A stretch of 64,000 nucleotides of DNA from Bombilactobacillus bombi (GTDB taxonomy: Bacteria; Bacillota; Bacilli; Lactobacillales; Lactobacillaceae), in NCBI RefSeq assembly GCF_964340835.1, contig NZ_OZ204251.1. One strand, written 5' to 3'. Of this stretch, positions 53,621-61,841 are shown one piece after another (position 1 is the stretch's first letter; the number at the start of each line of letters is the position of its first letter). The notes under the pieces were generated by a model, which saw nothing but the letters and a program-made list of their open reading frames with translations, was not told the origin of the DNA and did not search any database. Both the position numbers and the translations under genes were made by a program.

Positions 53621-54535
53621 TTGAAATTATCTGTGTTTTTAGAATTGGTTGAAATTAAAGCTAAAACTGCTAGTATTTTTCCCTTTTTATTGGGAACTTT
53701 CTATGCAGTTTATCATTTTCACCATTTAAATTGGATCAATGTAATTTGCTTTTTTGTCGCCATGTTACTGTTTAACATGTCTGTAGATATTAACGACAAC
53801 TATTGGGATTATCAAAATGCGACTGAGCAAGAAGAATTTCGTAAAAAAACCAATGTCATTGGCGTTAATCATTTAAATATCAAAAAAATTGGCTGGCTGG
53901 ATTTTAGTATGGCTGCGATAGCTGCTTTACTAGGACTTTTTCTTGTTACCCGAGTTGGATGGATTCTATTAGTGTTAGGAATTTTTTGTTTTGCAGTGGG
54001 CTTCTTCTATGCTGGTGGTCCTTATCCAATCAATTCTTTGCCCGTGGGTGAATTTTTTGCTGGTTTTACTATGGGATTTGTTATCTTTCTGATTGCTGTA
54101 TATATCAATGTTTATCAAGCCATTGCCTTTGATTGGCACTTAATTGTACCTATTTTTATCGCATCAGGACTATCCCAATGTGCAATTGGCGCTTTATTAT
54201 TAGCTAATAATATTTGTGACTATCAAGAAGACATTGACCTCAACCGACACACAATCGTCCGTTTCTTGGGTGTCCCAAAAAGCCTCTGGTTTTATGCAAC
54301 TTTATTAATTATTGGTTATATTTTCTTATTAGTAGCTATTTTTATGAGAATTTTACCCTGGTCTTTATTGTTAACATTTTTAGTTATTCCCATTATTTAC
54401 CGTAATACTAAACAATTTTTTGCTGTGCATATTAAGAAAAAGACTTTTCCCTTAGCAGTCAAAAATCTTTTTATTATCACTTTGACACAAGTATTAAGCT
54501 TTGCGCTGGATTTAATTATCAAGCAATTTTCATAG
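53621..54535 (+). CDS. menA: UbiA-family prenyltransferase, MenA-like
   Basis: Eight- to nine-helix membrane enzyme of 304 residues. The two Asp-rich motifs of UbiA enzymes are SVDINDNYWDYQNAT (about 55-69) and LANNICDYQEDIDLNRHT (about 191-208); KAKTASIFPFLLGTFYAVY at the start is typical of MenA, which joins a polyprenyl chain to 1,4-dihydroxy-2-naphthoate. Lactic acid bacteria that lack men genes can use external DHNA. TTG start with GAGGAT upstream. The neighbouring polyprenyl synthase and cyd operon support a quinone role. Confidence 0.87.
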   Translation: MKLSVFLELVEIKAKTASIFPFLLGTFYAVYHFHHLNWINVICFFVAMLLFNMSVDINDNYWDYQNATEQEEFRKKTNVIGVNHLNIKKIGWLDFSMAAIAALLGLFLVTRVGWILLVLGIFCFAVGFFYAGGPYPINSLPVGEFFAGFTMGFVIFLIAVYINVYQAIAFDWHLIVPIFIASGLSQCAIGALLLANNICDYQEDIDLNRHTIVRFLGVPKSLWFYATLLIIGYIFLLVAIFMRILPWSLLLTFLVIPIIYRNTKQFFAVHIKKKTFPLAVKNLFIITLTQVLSFALDLIIKQFS

Positions 54536-54544
54536 TACTAGCGG

Positions 54545-54573
54545 ACAAGACAAAATGTTGTCTTGTTTTTTTG
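54545..54573. terminator. Terminator after menA
   Basis: ACAAGACAA (54545-54553) with TTGTCTTGT (54558-54566), four-base loop, T run after. Confidence 0.8.
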
Positions 54574-54574
54574 T

Positions 54575-55537
54575 TTATAAGATAAAATAATCATTTTGCG
54601 AAATAAAATCTGCGGGTAGTTTAATTTTAGTAGTTAAAGGAGCGTCTGCAAGTGCAATTTCGAAAGCTTTTTGGCCTAATTCGTACAAATGATAATTAAT
54701 TGTCGGCAATTTAACTGCAAAACTAGCCATTTCGTATCCTTGACCAATAATTATCGGAATTGGCAATTGTTGATCAATGTAATATTGGCGGACAGCCACC
54801 GCATTACTATCACTATTAGTCAAAATACATTGTGGAGCCTGAACTTGCTGCGCTAATTTTTGAGCAGCCAAATAGGCAGTTCGTGGCGAAGAAATGCCTG
54901 TCATTACTAAATTTGAGGATAATTGTGTTTGATAAATTTCTTGATAAGCAGTTAGGGTTAAACGCGTAGTTGCACTAGATTTTGCTGGCCGATAAAACAT
55001 ACAAGCAATGCGTTTAATTTGCTGTTGTTGTAACCAACGAAAGATTTTAATAAAAACCGCATAGCGATCTGTAAAAACTGCAGCCAATGAAATGTTTCCA
55101 GGATCTTCGCAAAGAACTAACGAACCATACTTTGTATAGGCAGCTAATTTTTCTAAGGGAAGCCCGTGAGAAGTGATAATAAGTCCTGCATATTCTTTAC
55201 GTCGCAATTGTTCTAAATAGTAGACTTCTGCTTGTTCATTATACTCTGATGGCAATAATGTTATGGAATAGTCCGTGGAAAAAGCTGCTTCAGCAACACC
55301 ATTGAGAATTTGGGCAAAATAAGGCGTTCGGATCTGCGGTAAAATAACCCCAATTTTATGATTTTGACCATTGCTTAAATCCCGGGCAGTTTCATTTGGT
55401 ACATAATCTAATTGTTGCATCACTTGTTTTATTTTGCGTAAAGCTTGTTGCGAAACATAACCGCTATGATTAAGTACCCGTGAAACTGTAGTAATAGAAT
55501 AACCACTTAATCGAGCCACATCCCGAATAGTTGCCAT
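54575..55537 (-). CDS. LacI/GalR-family regulator, orphan
   Basis: 320 residues; helix-turn-helix and hinge (IRDVARLSGYSITTVSRVLN, residues 4-23) and a sensor domain with IGVILPQIRTPYFAQILNGV. Two sensor segments look weak: TDRYAVFIKIFRWL lacks the usual Gly-Gly before the helix, but the frame is intact. Neither neighbour is a sugar gene (menA convergent, ackA upstream on the same strand behind a terminator), so the target is not evident. A CG-centred palindrome in its own promoter (55583-55596) suggests autoregulation. GAGGT precedes the ATG. Confidence 0.85.
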   Translation of the reverse strand: MATIRDVARLSGYSITTVSRVLNHSGYVSQQALRKIKQVMQQLDYVPNETARDLSNGQNHKIGVILPQIRTPYFAQILNGVAEAAFSTDYSITLLPSEYNEQAEVYYLEQLRRKEYAGLIITSHGLPLEKLAAYTKYGSLVLCEDPGNISLAAVFTDRYAVFIKIFRWLQQQQIKRIACMFYRPAKSSATTRLTLTAYQEIYQTQLSSNLVMTGISSPRTAYLAAQKLAQQVQAPQCILTNSDSNAVAVRQYYIDQQLPIPIIIGQGYEMASFAVKLPTINYHLYELGQKAFEIALADAPLTTKIKLPADFISQNDYFIL

Positions 55538-55571
55538 TTGCTGACCTCATTTCTCTTGAATAATTATTTTT

Positions 55572-55600
55572 ATTATAGTTGGTGCAACGCGTTCCATAAA
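55572..55600 (-). promoter_or_regulatory. Promoter of the orphan LacI gene with CG-centred operator
   Basis: Minus strand TTTATG (55600-55595), 17-base spacer, TATAAT (55577-55572). The spacer holds TGCAACGCGTTCCA (55583-55596), a 14-bp near-palindrome with central CG, the classic LacI/GalR operator form. Confidence 0.55.
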
Positions 55601-55614
55601 AGATTTTTATGCAA

Positions 55615-55648
55615 AAAATGATTTTGGTAAATTTACCAAAATCATTTT
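55615..55648 (-). terminator. Terminator after ackA
   Basis: Perfect 34-base palindrome (55615-55631 with 55632-55648), A/T-rich at the base, just after the ackA stop. Confidence 0.85.
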
Positions 55649-55662
55649 GTCAAACGTGTCTA

Positions 55663-56859
55663 TTATTTTTGTGCTAAATCATAAGTATCTCTAGCAATCA
55701 TTAATTCTTCGTTGGTTGGGACTACAAAGACCTTAATTGCTGAATCCGGAGTACTAATTAACAGTTCTTGACCCTTAGCTTGATTTTTTGCGGCATCAAT
55801 TTTAACGCCTAAATGTTGCAATTGATCACAAACTGCTTGCCGAACTGGCTGATCATTCTCTCCTACACCAGCAGTGAAGACTAAGGCATCTGGTAATTCA
55901 TCCAATAATGCTAAGTAGGAACCGACATATTTCACAATCCGATTAACAAACATTTCTTGAGCTAATTGTGCACGTTTATCACCATTATTAGCGGCATCAT
56001 CAATATCGCGCTTATCATTAGAAACTCCTGATACACCTAATAAACCCGACTTTTTATTTAGAATACTAATCATTTCGGAAATATTTTGTAGATGATCTTT
56101 TTCCATGATATAAGGAATAATAGACGGATCAACATCTCCAGAACGCGTGCCCATCATTAATCCAGCCAATGGCGTGAAACCCATAGATGTATCAATCGCT
56201 TTCCCATGAGCAATTGCTGAAACTGAAGCGCCATTGCCTAAATGCAAGGTAATGAGGTTGGTTTTTTCTAATGGTTGCTGCAAAATTTCCGCTGTTCGTT
56301 GGGTAACATAACGGTGACTAGTACCGTGAGCACCATACTTCCGCACGCCGTATTGATCATAATATTTAGTATCAATAGGATATAAATAATTAACCGGTTT
56401 CAAACTAGAGAAAAATGATGTATCAAATACCGCTACTTGTTGAGAATGAGGCAATAATTGCGCAAATACGCTGACATAATAAGCTTCAATATTATTATGT
56501 AACGGAGCTAGTTCGGATAAATTTTTTATCTGGAGTAAAACATCAGAAGTGATGACTGTTGACTTATCAAAAACTTCACCTCCTGAAACAACTCGATGTC
56601 CCACTCCTTTAATATCTTCTAAGCGTTGGACAATGTGTAAACTTTTCAACCGCGTTAAAATTAAGGTAGCAGCTTTTTCTTTGGAAGTAATAGGTTCTTG
56701 TCGCTCAAATTTCTCTCCATCACCATAATCAGCCTTAAAAATTGCATCTTGTTTACCTAAACGATCAATCATTCCTTTAGCAATTCGTTTTTCACTAGGC
56801 ATATCATAAATCTGCCATTTCAAGCTTGAACTTCCGGCATTTATTGCCATAATTAACAT
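55663..56859 (-). CDS. ackA: Acetate kinase
   Basis: Makes ATP from acetyl phosphate at the end of heterofermentative or pyruvate-oxidising routes. MAINAGSSSLKWQIYD, GHRVVSGGE, VFDTSFFSSLKP-type, GTSHRYVTQR and HLGNGASVSAIAHGK are the ASKHA acetate-kinase motifs; the family GENDQPVRQ segment is near the C-terminus. Frame opens at TTG 56877; AGAGGTG is 7 bases before the ATG at 56859 (MLIMAINAG, 399 residues counting that Met). No pta next to it. Confidence 0.95.
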   Translation of the reverse strand: MLIMAINAGSSSLKWQIYDMPSEKRIAKGMIDRLGKQDAIFKADYGDGEKFERQEPITSKEKAATLILTRLKSLHIVQRLEDIKGVGHRVVSGGEVFDKSTVITSDVLLQIKNLSELAPLHNNIEAYYVSVFAQLLPHSQQVAVFDTSFFSSLKPVNYLYPIDTKYYDQYGVRKYGAHGTSHRYVTQRTAEILQQPLEKTNLITLHLGNGASVSAIAHGKAIDTSMGFTPLAGLMMGTRSGDVDPSIIPYIMEKDHLQNISEMISILNKKSGLLGVSGVSNDKRDIDDAANNGDKRAQLAQEMFVNRIVKYVGSYLALLDELPDALVFTAGVGENDQPVRQAVCDQLQHLGVKIDAAKNQAKGQELLISTPDSAIKVFVVPTNEELMIARDTYDLAQK

Positions 56860-57066
56860 AATAGACACCTCTTTCAATTCATATAAACAAATTATACGCT
56901 AGAGCAATCGTTTACACAAAACTATTAATCAGAAATTTAGTGATTTTCTAATATTGGCATAAAAATCTTTAAATGATTAAAAAATAACAGTATATTTGTT
57001 TTCAGAACTGGAGATTAAGCATATAATATAGTTAGATTACATACAGAAGAAGGAAGGATTGAATTT

Positions 57067-58251
57067 ATGGCTCATATCGTTATTTTAGGCGCTGGCTATG
57101 CCGGATTAGGTACTGCCAGAAAATTAGCAAAAATTGCACCAGAAGGAACTACCATTGATTTAATTGATCGTAATACTAAACATGTGGAGTCGATTCAACT
57201 TTATCGTGTTGCAGCGGGAACTGCTCAAGCTGATGACATTAGTCTGGATATTGCTTCAGTTATACCTGATAATGTGAACTTTATTCAAGCAACTGTTTCT
57301 AAAGTTGATTATGAAAATAAAAAAGTAGAATTTGAAGATCATGCTGAGATTTCATATGATTATGTTGTTTTAAGTCTTGGTTTTCGGTCAGAAAACTTCG
57401 GCATGGAAGGTGCAGATAAGTATTCATACAAACTGCAAGACATTCCTACCGCTGAAAAAATTTATCAAGTTATTAATTCTAATATTCGTGATTATAAGCA
57501 AACACAAGATCCTAACGATTTAAACATTGCAGTTTGTGGTGCTGGTTTTACAGGTATTGAATTATTAGGTGAATTAATCGATACCGCTAAAGTCTTAAAA
57601 GCTAAATATAATGTTCCCGAAATTAACATTACTAGCTTAGAAATGGCACCACAAATTTTGCCAATGTTTGATTCTGAATTAGCTCAATATGCTTATGACT
57701 TTTTATCTAAGAATGGGATTAAGATTTTAACTGGAGCTAAAATTAAGAAGATTGAACAAAATGCTGTAGTTTATACCACTGGCGATAGTGATGAAGAGCA
57801 ACGTGTTTACGCCAATTCAATTATTTGGACTGTAGGTGTCAGCGGCAGTGATGTTATTAAGAATTCCGGCTTTGATGCTAAACGTAATCGGATTGTCGTT
57901 ACTGATTATTTAAATGTTGAAGATCATCCTGAAATTTACGTATTAGGTGATGATTCTGCTTCAATGGATCCACAATCTGGCCGGCCATTACCTACCACAG
58001 GTCAATTGGCTCAAGCTCAAGCTGCAGTTGCAGCTGTAAATATTGCTGCTGCCATTAATGATGCACCACAAAAGAAATTCGTTTATAAGTCAATGGGAAC
58101 TGTAGCGTCCTTAGGACCAAATCATGGTATTATCGAAATGACCAGTCCACACATTAAATTAAAGGGCCACCTAGCTTCCTTAGCTAAGCGTGCATCCTTT
58201 GAAAAAGTATTATTTGGCGTTGGAGGAGTTAAGGGACTTAAAAAAGTTTAA
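57067..58251 (+). CDS. ndh: Type II NADH dehydrogenase (NDH-2)
   Basis: Single-subunit, non-proton-pumping NADH:quinone oxidoreductase, 394 residues. FAD-binding GAGYAGLGTARKL at the start, YDYVVLSLGFRSENFG, second Rossmann motif AVCGAGFTGIELLGEL and the C-terminal FAD motif YVLGDDSASMDP with PTTGQLAQAQA are present. It would feed electrons into a menaquinone pool and then to cytochrome bd. GGAAGG lies 10 bases before the ATG; a TATAAT is at about 57021-57026. Monocistronic, divergent from ackA. Confidence 0.92.
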   Translation: MAHIVILGAGYAGLGTARKLAKIAPEGTTIDLIDRNTKHVESIQLYRVAAGTAQADDISLDIASVIPDNVNFIQATVSKVDYENKKVEFEDHAEISYDYVVLSLGFRSENFGMEGADKYSYKLQDIPTAEKIYQVINSNIRDYKQTQDPNDLNIAVCGAGFTGIELLGELIDTAKVLKAKYNVPEINITSLEMAPQILPMFDSELAQYAYDFLSKNGIKILTGAKIKKIEQNAVVYTTGDSDEEQRVYANSIIWTVGVSGSDVIKNSGFDAKRNRIVVTDYLNVEDHPEIYVLGDDSASMDPQSGRPLPTTGQLAQAQAAVAAVNIAAAINDAPQKKFVYKSMGTVASLGPNHGIIEMTSPHIKLKGHLASLAKRASFEKVLFGVGGVKGLKKV

Positions 58252-58275
58252 GGTCCACTTAATTTATAATAAAAG

Positions 58276-58298
58276 AAGCTGGGAAAAACTCAGCTTTT
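58276..58298 (+). terminator. Terminator after ndh
   Basis: AAGCTG (58276-58281) with CAGCTT (58291-58296) and flanking A and T runs, just after the ndh stop. Confidence 0.6.
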
Positions 58299-58356
58299 AA
58301 GTGCAACAAAAAAGTTAGATACTTTAGAACTTCTTAAACTGCATAAGCAAAATCTT

Positions 58357-58400
58357 AAAAAGCAAAAACCATTTTAAACTAATTTTGGTTTTTGCTTTTT
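58357..58400. terminator. Second strong hairpin downstream of ndh
   Basis: Perfect 15-base stem, 58357-58371 with 58386-58400, T-rich after; would end transcription from either side. Confidence 0.75.
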
Positions 58401-59132
58401 GTTTTGTTCTTTTAACTAATCGCTTAGAAATTTTAAGGCATACTAAATAAATTTTTTTATTGACTACTTACAGTTAAATATATTAGCGAACATATTGATG
58501 TTACTACTATAAATCCTAATATTTTATTTTTAAATAATGGAATAAAGTAATAACTAGACGGCAAAAAAAGCAAGTATAAAGGTATTAATGGTATTAGTCT
58601 TTCTACAAATTTTTTCATTATTGGTATCCCATCTTTACTGAATTTAAATATATTGTAACCGTTAGGGGGGCTTATTGTTTAAGATTTAATAACATTTTGC
58701 AATTTAGTTATAACATGACTTGATGTTACTTTTTATAATCAAGCAAGAACGTCGTCAAGGAGTAGCAGTGGAGATATTTTCGATTTTTAAAAATACTACT
58801 GCCCTTGAACTTTAAACTAAAAGGCCAGTTTATTTTAAACTATAATCTTTTTCTAATCCCATTGATACTCAGACCTTGATTCCTTTCTTAAAAGAGATGT
58901 CCCAATTAAACTTATTCCGTAATGAAGCAAAGAGGTGGTTTCAAACGAATTAAAAATCCTATTAATATATTGGGCTAACTATGATAAACAACTTACGCTA
59001 AATAGTAAATAAAATAGGTTCAAAGTTTTGAATCTGTTTTATCTGTTAAAGCCAAGTTTTTTCTTACTTCATTGACTTTTTAAGAAGGGTGCGCTATCAT
59101 TGGACTATACCAATATTGAGAGGCGACAAACT
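58401..59132. other. Degenerate AT-rich island before nagB
   Basis: About 730 bases with many stops in all frames. It contains a possible 53-codon leftward frame (58457-58618), a short rightward stretch near 58858-58953 reading DTQTLIPFLKEMSQLNLF that vaguely recalls transposase sequence, and a hairpin at 59011-59040 before nagB. Nothing else is recognisable; the region looks like gene remnants. Confidence 0.5.
58457..58618 (-). CDS. Possible small membrane protein (53 residues)
   Basis: Open frame from ATG 58618 to TAA 58457. It starts with a basic MKKFVERL and has two hydrophobic segments (about 9-28 and 33-50). Codon use is rich in ATA and CTA, unlike the housekeeping genes around it. The ribosome site is weak (AAAGATGGG about 9 bases upstream). 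Could be a bacteriocin-immunity-sized or toxin-like protein, or chance; no homologue recognised. Confidence 0.3.
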   Translation of the reverse strand: MKKFVERLIPLIPLYLLFLPSSYYFIPLFKNKILGFIVVTSICSLIYLTVSSQ

Positions 59133-59837
59133 ATGGAAATTATCAAAGTTAAAGATCAACAAAGTGGTAGCCAAAAAGCTTTTGAACTCATTGCTCAAGG
59201 ACTGCAAAACAATGCCCACGTATTGGGTCTTGCGACCGGTAGTACACCTATTAAATTATATCAAGAAATGGTTAAGAGTAATTTAGATTTTTCACAAATA
59301 ACATCAATCAATTTAGATGAATATATTGGATTAGATGCCGATAACCCTCAAAGTTATCACTACTTTATGAATCAGAATTTATTCCAATTTAAAAAATTTA
59401 AAAATTCCTATGTCCCTAATGGGGTAGCTTCAGATATCGATGCCGAAATCAAAAATTATGATCAAATAATTGCTGATAATCCAATTGATATTCAAATCCT
59501 AGGCATCGGTCAAAATGGCCATATTGGTTTTAATGAACCCAAGACACCTTTTGACTGTACTACTCATCGTGTTCAGTTGACACAATCCACCATTGAAGCT
59601 AATGCACGCTTTTTTGCAGACAAAAATGACGTACCCAAAGAAGCTATTTCAATGGGTATTGCTTCAATTATGAAAAGTAAACATATTATATTAATGGCTT
59701 GGGGTGCTAACAAAGCTGAGGCAATTTATCAGACTGTTAAGGGACCAATTAGTGAAGATTGTCCTGCTAGCATTTTGCAAAATCATCCACATGCAACCAT
59801 CATTGTTGATGAAGCTGCTGCATCCAAATTGGATTAA
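59133..59837 (+). CDS. nagB: Glucosamine-6-phosphate deaminase
   Basis: Converts glucosamine-6-phosphate to fructose-6-phosphate and ammonia. GLATGSTPIKLYQEMV (about residues 36-51), INLDEYIGLDADNPQSYHYF and LGIGQNGHIGFNEPKTPF (catalytic Asp/His/Glu) are diagnostic. 234 residues is the Firmicutes length. ATG 59133 with GAGAGG 9 bases upstream; an earlier TTG lacks a site. No nagA beside it; only a nagA fragment is seen at 23777. A palindrome and a terminator follow directly. Confidence 0.95.
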   Translation: MEIIKVKDQQSGSQKAFELIAQGLQNNAHVLGLATGSTPIKLYQEMVKSNLDFSQITSINLDEYIGLDADNPQSYHYFMNQNLFQFKKFKNSYVPNGVASDIDAEIKNYDQIIADNPIDIQILGIGQNGHIGFNEPKTPFDCTTHRVQLTQSTIEANARFFADKNDVPKEAISMGIASIMKSKHIILMAWGANKAEAIYQTVKGPISEDCPASILQNHPHATIIVDEAAASKLD

Positions 59838-59838
59838 C

Positions 59839-59852
59839 ATTTCCCAGGAAAT
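59839..59852. promoter_or_regulatory. 14-bp palindrome like a Noc-binding site (copy 2)
   Basis: ATTTCCCAGGAAAT, the exact reverse complement of the copy at 23984-23997, one central base away from the Noc-binding consensus. It sits between the nagB stop and its terminator. Confidence 0.5.
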
Positions 59853-59886
59853 AAAAAAACTTCTCAATCTTATGAGAAGTTTTTTT
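59853..59886. terminator. Bidirectional terminator between nagB and mnmG
   Basis: Fourteen-base perfect stem, 59853-59866 with 59873-59886, with A7 and T7 at the base. Confidence 0.88.
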
Positions 59887-59896
59887 ATTAGTCATA

Positions 59897-61819
59897 TTAA
59901 TCGTTAACTTTTTGAGTTTGATCACTAACTTTAGCTATTCGTCCGCGTTGGATATAGACCATGAGAATGCTGATATCTGCGGGATTGACACCTGAAATAC
60001 GCTCAGCTTGAGCAATTGTCGTAGGGTTGATTTTTTTGAGCTTTTGTAAGGCTTCTGTAGCCAAACCGCTAATTGAATCGTAATCAATATTATCTGGTAT
60101 TTTTTTAGCTTCTAATTTTTTTAGATGTGCTATTTGGGCCTCTTCTTTTTTGATATAACCTGCATATTTAATAGAAATTTCCACTTGTTCGCTGACAGCA
60201 TCAGGTACGGGGGTAGCTGCTGGACCAATAAAATTAATAATATCTTGATAATGTACTTGTGGTCTTTTCAAGAAATCAGCAGCGATGACGCCATCTTGCA
60301 ATGCAGGCATTTGTTGTTGTGCTAAAAATTCATTAACTTGTTGATTAGGTTTAATGCGTGTTGTTGCTAAACGTTGCATTTCAGCAGCTATTTGTTGCTG
60401 TTTTTGCTGTAATTTAGCAAAGCGCTCATCACTAATTAATCCCAATTCGTGTCCTTTTTCCGTTAAACGTAAGTCAGCATTATCATGTCTTAAAATAAGA
60501 CGATATTCAGCACGACTAGTCAAAAGCCGATAAGGTTCATTAGTTCCTTTAGTAACTAAATCATCAATCATCACACCAATATAGGCTTCATTACGCTTTA
60601 AGATAAAGGGAGCCTTATTTTGAACTCTTAAAGCTGCATTAATACCGGCAATAATACCTTGACCAGCGGCTTCTTCATAGCCTGAAGTTCCATTCATTTG
60701 TCCAGCTGTATACAAATTTTTAATTTTTTTAGTTTCTAAAGTCTGCTTTAATTGCCACGGTTCGACAATATCATATTCGATAGCGTAACCTGGACGCATC
60801 ATTTGAGCATGTTCCAATCCGGCCACAGAATGCAACATTTTTTGTTGAATTTCTTCAGGCATAGATGTAGAAAAGTCACCAACATAATATTCTTGGGTAT
60901 CTTTGCCTTCTGGTTCAATAAATAATTGGTGCCGTGGTTTATCAGCAAATCGGACAACCTTATCTTCAATAGAAGGGCAGTAACGAGGACCGACACCCTT
61001 AATAATTCCAGAAAACATTGGTGCACGATCTAAATTATCACGAATAATTTGGTGGGTATTTTCATTAGTATACGTCATCCAACAAGAAATCTGTTCTTGC
61101 AAATAATCTTGGGGATTAGTTTCATAAGAAAAAGCTCGCGGAGTATCATCACCCGGTTGTTCTTGCATTTGTGTAAAATCTAAAGAATCCTTATTGACAC
61201 GTGGTGGCGTACCGGTTTTAAAACGTTGCAATTTTAAACCACGACGTTCTAAATCTTCTGATAGTTTTATTGAAGGCAAAGAATTATTAGGACCAGAAGA
61301 ATACATCAACTCGCCAATAATAATTTTCCCCCGTGAAGAAGTACCTGCAGTTAAGACAACCGCCTGAGCGTGATAACGAGCACCAGTATTGGTAATGACA
61401 CCTTGACAAACACCATTTTCCACAATTAATTTATCGGCCAGACCTTGGCGCAAGGTTAAATTAGGTTCTTGCTCCAAAGTTGCTTTCATCACGCGGTGAT
61501 ATTCATTTTTATCTGCTTGAGCTCGTAAAGCGCGCACTGCAGGTCCCTTGCCCGTATTTAACATGCGCATTTGAATATAGGTTGCATCAATATTTCTTCC
61601 CATTTGACCACCCAAAGCATCAATTTCGCGTACTACGATGCCTTTGGCTGGTCCTCCAATTGAAGGATTGCAGGGCATAAAAGCAACCATATCTAGATTA
61701 ATTGTAAGCAACAGTGTCTTTTGCCCCATACGTGCAGCTGCCAAAGCAGCCTCACAGCCAGCGTGACCTGCTCCCACGACAATTACATCGTAATGTTCTT
61801 GAACATCATATTCTCGCAT
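59897..61819 (-). CDS. mnmG: tRNA uridine 5-carboxymethylaminomethyl modification enzyme MnmG (GidA)
   Basis: FAD/NADH-dependent partner of MnmE that forms cmnm5U34 in tRNAs. IVVGAGHAGCEAALAAARMG (FAD motif, about residues 14-33), FMPCNPSIGGPAKGIVVREID (conserved Cys), AGQMNGTSGYEEAAGQG and the C-terminal GLATEALQKL region are diagnostic. 640 residues from the ATG at 61819, which follows GAGAGGG by 7 bases; the frame's first codon (TTG) is 3 bases earlier. Co-transcribed with mnmE, 22 bases after its stop. Confidence 0.97.
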   Translation of the reverse strand: MREYDVQEHYDVIVVGAGHAGCEAALAAARMGQKTLLLTINLDMVAFMPCNPSIGGPAKGIVVREIDALGGQMGRNIDATYIQMRMLNTGKGPAVRALRAQADKNEYHRVMKATLEQEPNLTLRQGLADKLIVENGVCQGVITNTGARYHAQAVVLTAGTSSRGKIIIGELMYSSGPNNSLPSIKLSEDLERRGLKLQRFKTGTPPRVNKDSLDFTQMQEQPGDDTPRAFSYETNPQDYLQEQISCWMTYTNENTHQIIRDNLDRAPMFSGIIKGVGPRYCPSIEDKVVRFADKPRHQLFIEPEGKDTQEYYVGDFSTSMPEEIQQKMLHSVAGLEHAQMMRPGYAIEYDIVEPWQLKQTLETKKIKNLYTAGQMNGTSGYEEAAGQGIIAGINAALRVQNKAPFILKRNEAYIGVMIDDLVTKGTNEPYRLLTSRAEYRLILRHDNADLRLTEKGHELGLISDERFAKLQQKQQQIAAEMQRLATTRIKPNQQVNEFLAQQQMPALQDGVIAADFLKRPQVHYQDIINFIGPAATPVPDAVSEQVEISIKYAGYIKKEEAQIAHLKKLEAKKIPDNIDYDSISGLATEALQKLKKINPTTIAQAERISGVNPADISILMVYIQRGRIAKVSDQTQKVND

Positions 61820-61841
61820 CAAGTAACCCTCTCATCTTTTA

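Noticed and set aside
58858..58953. Possible IS transposase remnant (DTQTLIPFLKEMSQLNLF)
   Set aside because: Too short and without inverted repeats or a second motif; kept only as a note on the degenerate island.
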